In this document: in pieces, positions 63,897 to 64,000 of the stretch
How positions within the stretch are numbered: position 1 is the stretch's first letter
Layout of the letters: each line of letters starts with the position of its first letter
Assembly: GCA_951799425.1 (NCBI GenBank)
Contig: OX637410.1
Span: forward strand, 5,332,001 to 5,396,000
Direction of reading: 5' to 3'
Origin: Ilex aquifolium
Lineage: Eukaryota; Streptophyta; Magnoliopsida; Aquifoliales; Aquifoliaceae
Length of the DNA stretch: 64,000 bases
Program-made: the position numbers and the translations under genes
Notes under the pieces: model-generated
What the model was told of the DNA's origin: nothing
Database searches by the model: none
What the model saw: only the letters and a program-made list of their open reading frames with translations

Positions 63897-64000
63897 AGCA
63901 TACCGGTACGCGTACCGGTACGATTAACTCCAGTAGCCTTAGCGTACCGGTACGCGTATCGGTACGGTTTGGCTGACTTCCTGATTTTCTGATTTCCTCC
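63897..64000. repeat. LTR fragment with GTACCGGTAC array at the right edge
   Basis: Two blocks of paired sites (63900-63922, 63943-63967) are separated by 'attaactccagtagcctta'. The sequence after the array ('ctgacttcctgattttctgatttc') resembles that beside the D1 LTR array, so it may be a minus-oriented D-like LTR cut by the window end. Confidence 0.55.

Noticed and set aside
1-64000. Host genes, rRNA, or organelle DNA
   Set aside because: Every ORF of substance is a retrotransposon domain or antisense to one; no intron-exon host gene, rRNA or organelle gene was recognised.

Overview
The window is plant nuclear DNA made almost entirely of LTR retrotransposons; I see no host gene. All elements look like the Athila/Tat side of the Ty3/gypsy superfamily. 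The visible primer-binding sites match the 3' end of plant Asp-tRNA, the protease motif is DLGA(S/N), the gag has one CCHC zinc knuckle, and an extra ORF follows pol. The sequence alone points to a large-genome flowering plant, probably a eudicot; I cannot name the species. Element names used here (E1, D1, D2, C1-C4, B1, B2, A, F, G) are my own labels.

Layout. 1-7050: E1, a decayed plus-strand element (RT, RNase H, integrase, small zinc-finger ORF 'X'), interrupted at 786-4548 by solo LTR B1, which itself holds an inverted C-type LTR (C4). 7051-30743: D1, a minus-strand element (gag at the right, 3' LTR at the left), interrupted by a hAT-like DNA transposon (10333-11365) and by a Russian-doll insertion: solo LTR C3 (16546-27462) contains solo LTR B2 (18151-27127), which contains complete non-autonomous element A (19933-27046). 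30744-43319: C1, plus strand (gag, protease, RT, integrase, ORF X, accessory ORF, 3' LTR). 43320-58067: D2, minus strand, a relative of D1 with a long intact gag-protease ORF, interrupted by solo LTRs F (47154-49072) and G (52108-53930). 58068-63183: C2, plus strand, truncated in RT and fused to a B-type LTR piece; another LTR fragment runs off the right end. Most insertions are bounded by TG...CA and 5-bp target duplications that I could read (CTATG, GGAAG, ATGGG, GTTGA, CACTC, TGAGT, GGTAG), so the order of events is well supported.

How the parts work together. Each autonomous element encodes gag-pol for replication and, in the C and D lineages, an extra basic/acidic protein of the 'putative plant transposon protein' kind. 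The most striking pattern is that every LTR type carries an array of its own 10-bp palindrome (GTACCGGTAC in A/B/D/G, CGTTCGAACG in C, a CTACCGGTAG version in F). The same palindrome array recurs inside the autonomous elements just upstream of the accessory ORF, with a TATA-like sequence after it. In D the array plus ORF lies next to the 3' LTR, while in C it lies right after pol, so it looks like a movable expression cassette sharing its control sequence with the LTR. A second unusual item is ORF X of the C/E lineage, a basic protein with a CX2CX4HX6C motif. Element A is a non-autonomous relative that keeps only a three-knuckle gag remnant and conserved 3' non-coding sequence, and probably relied on a D-like helper.
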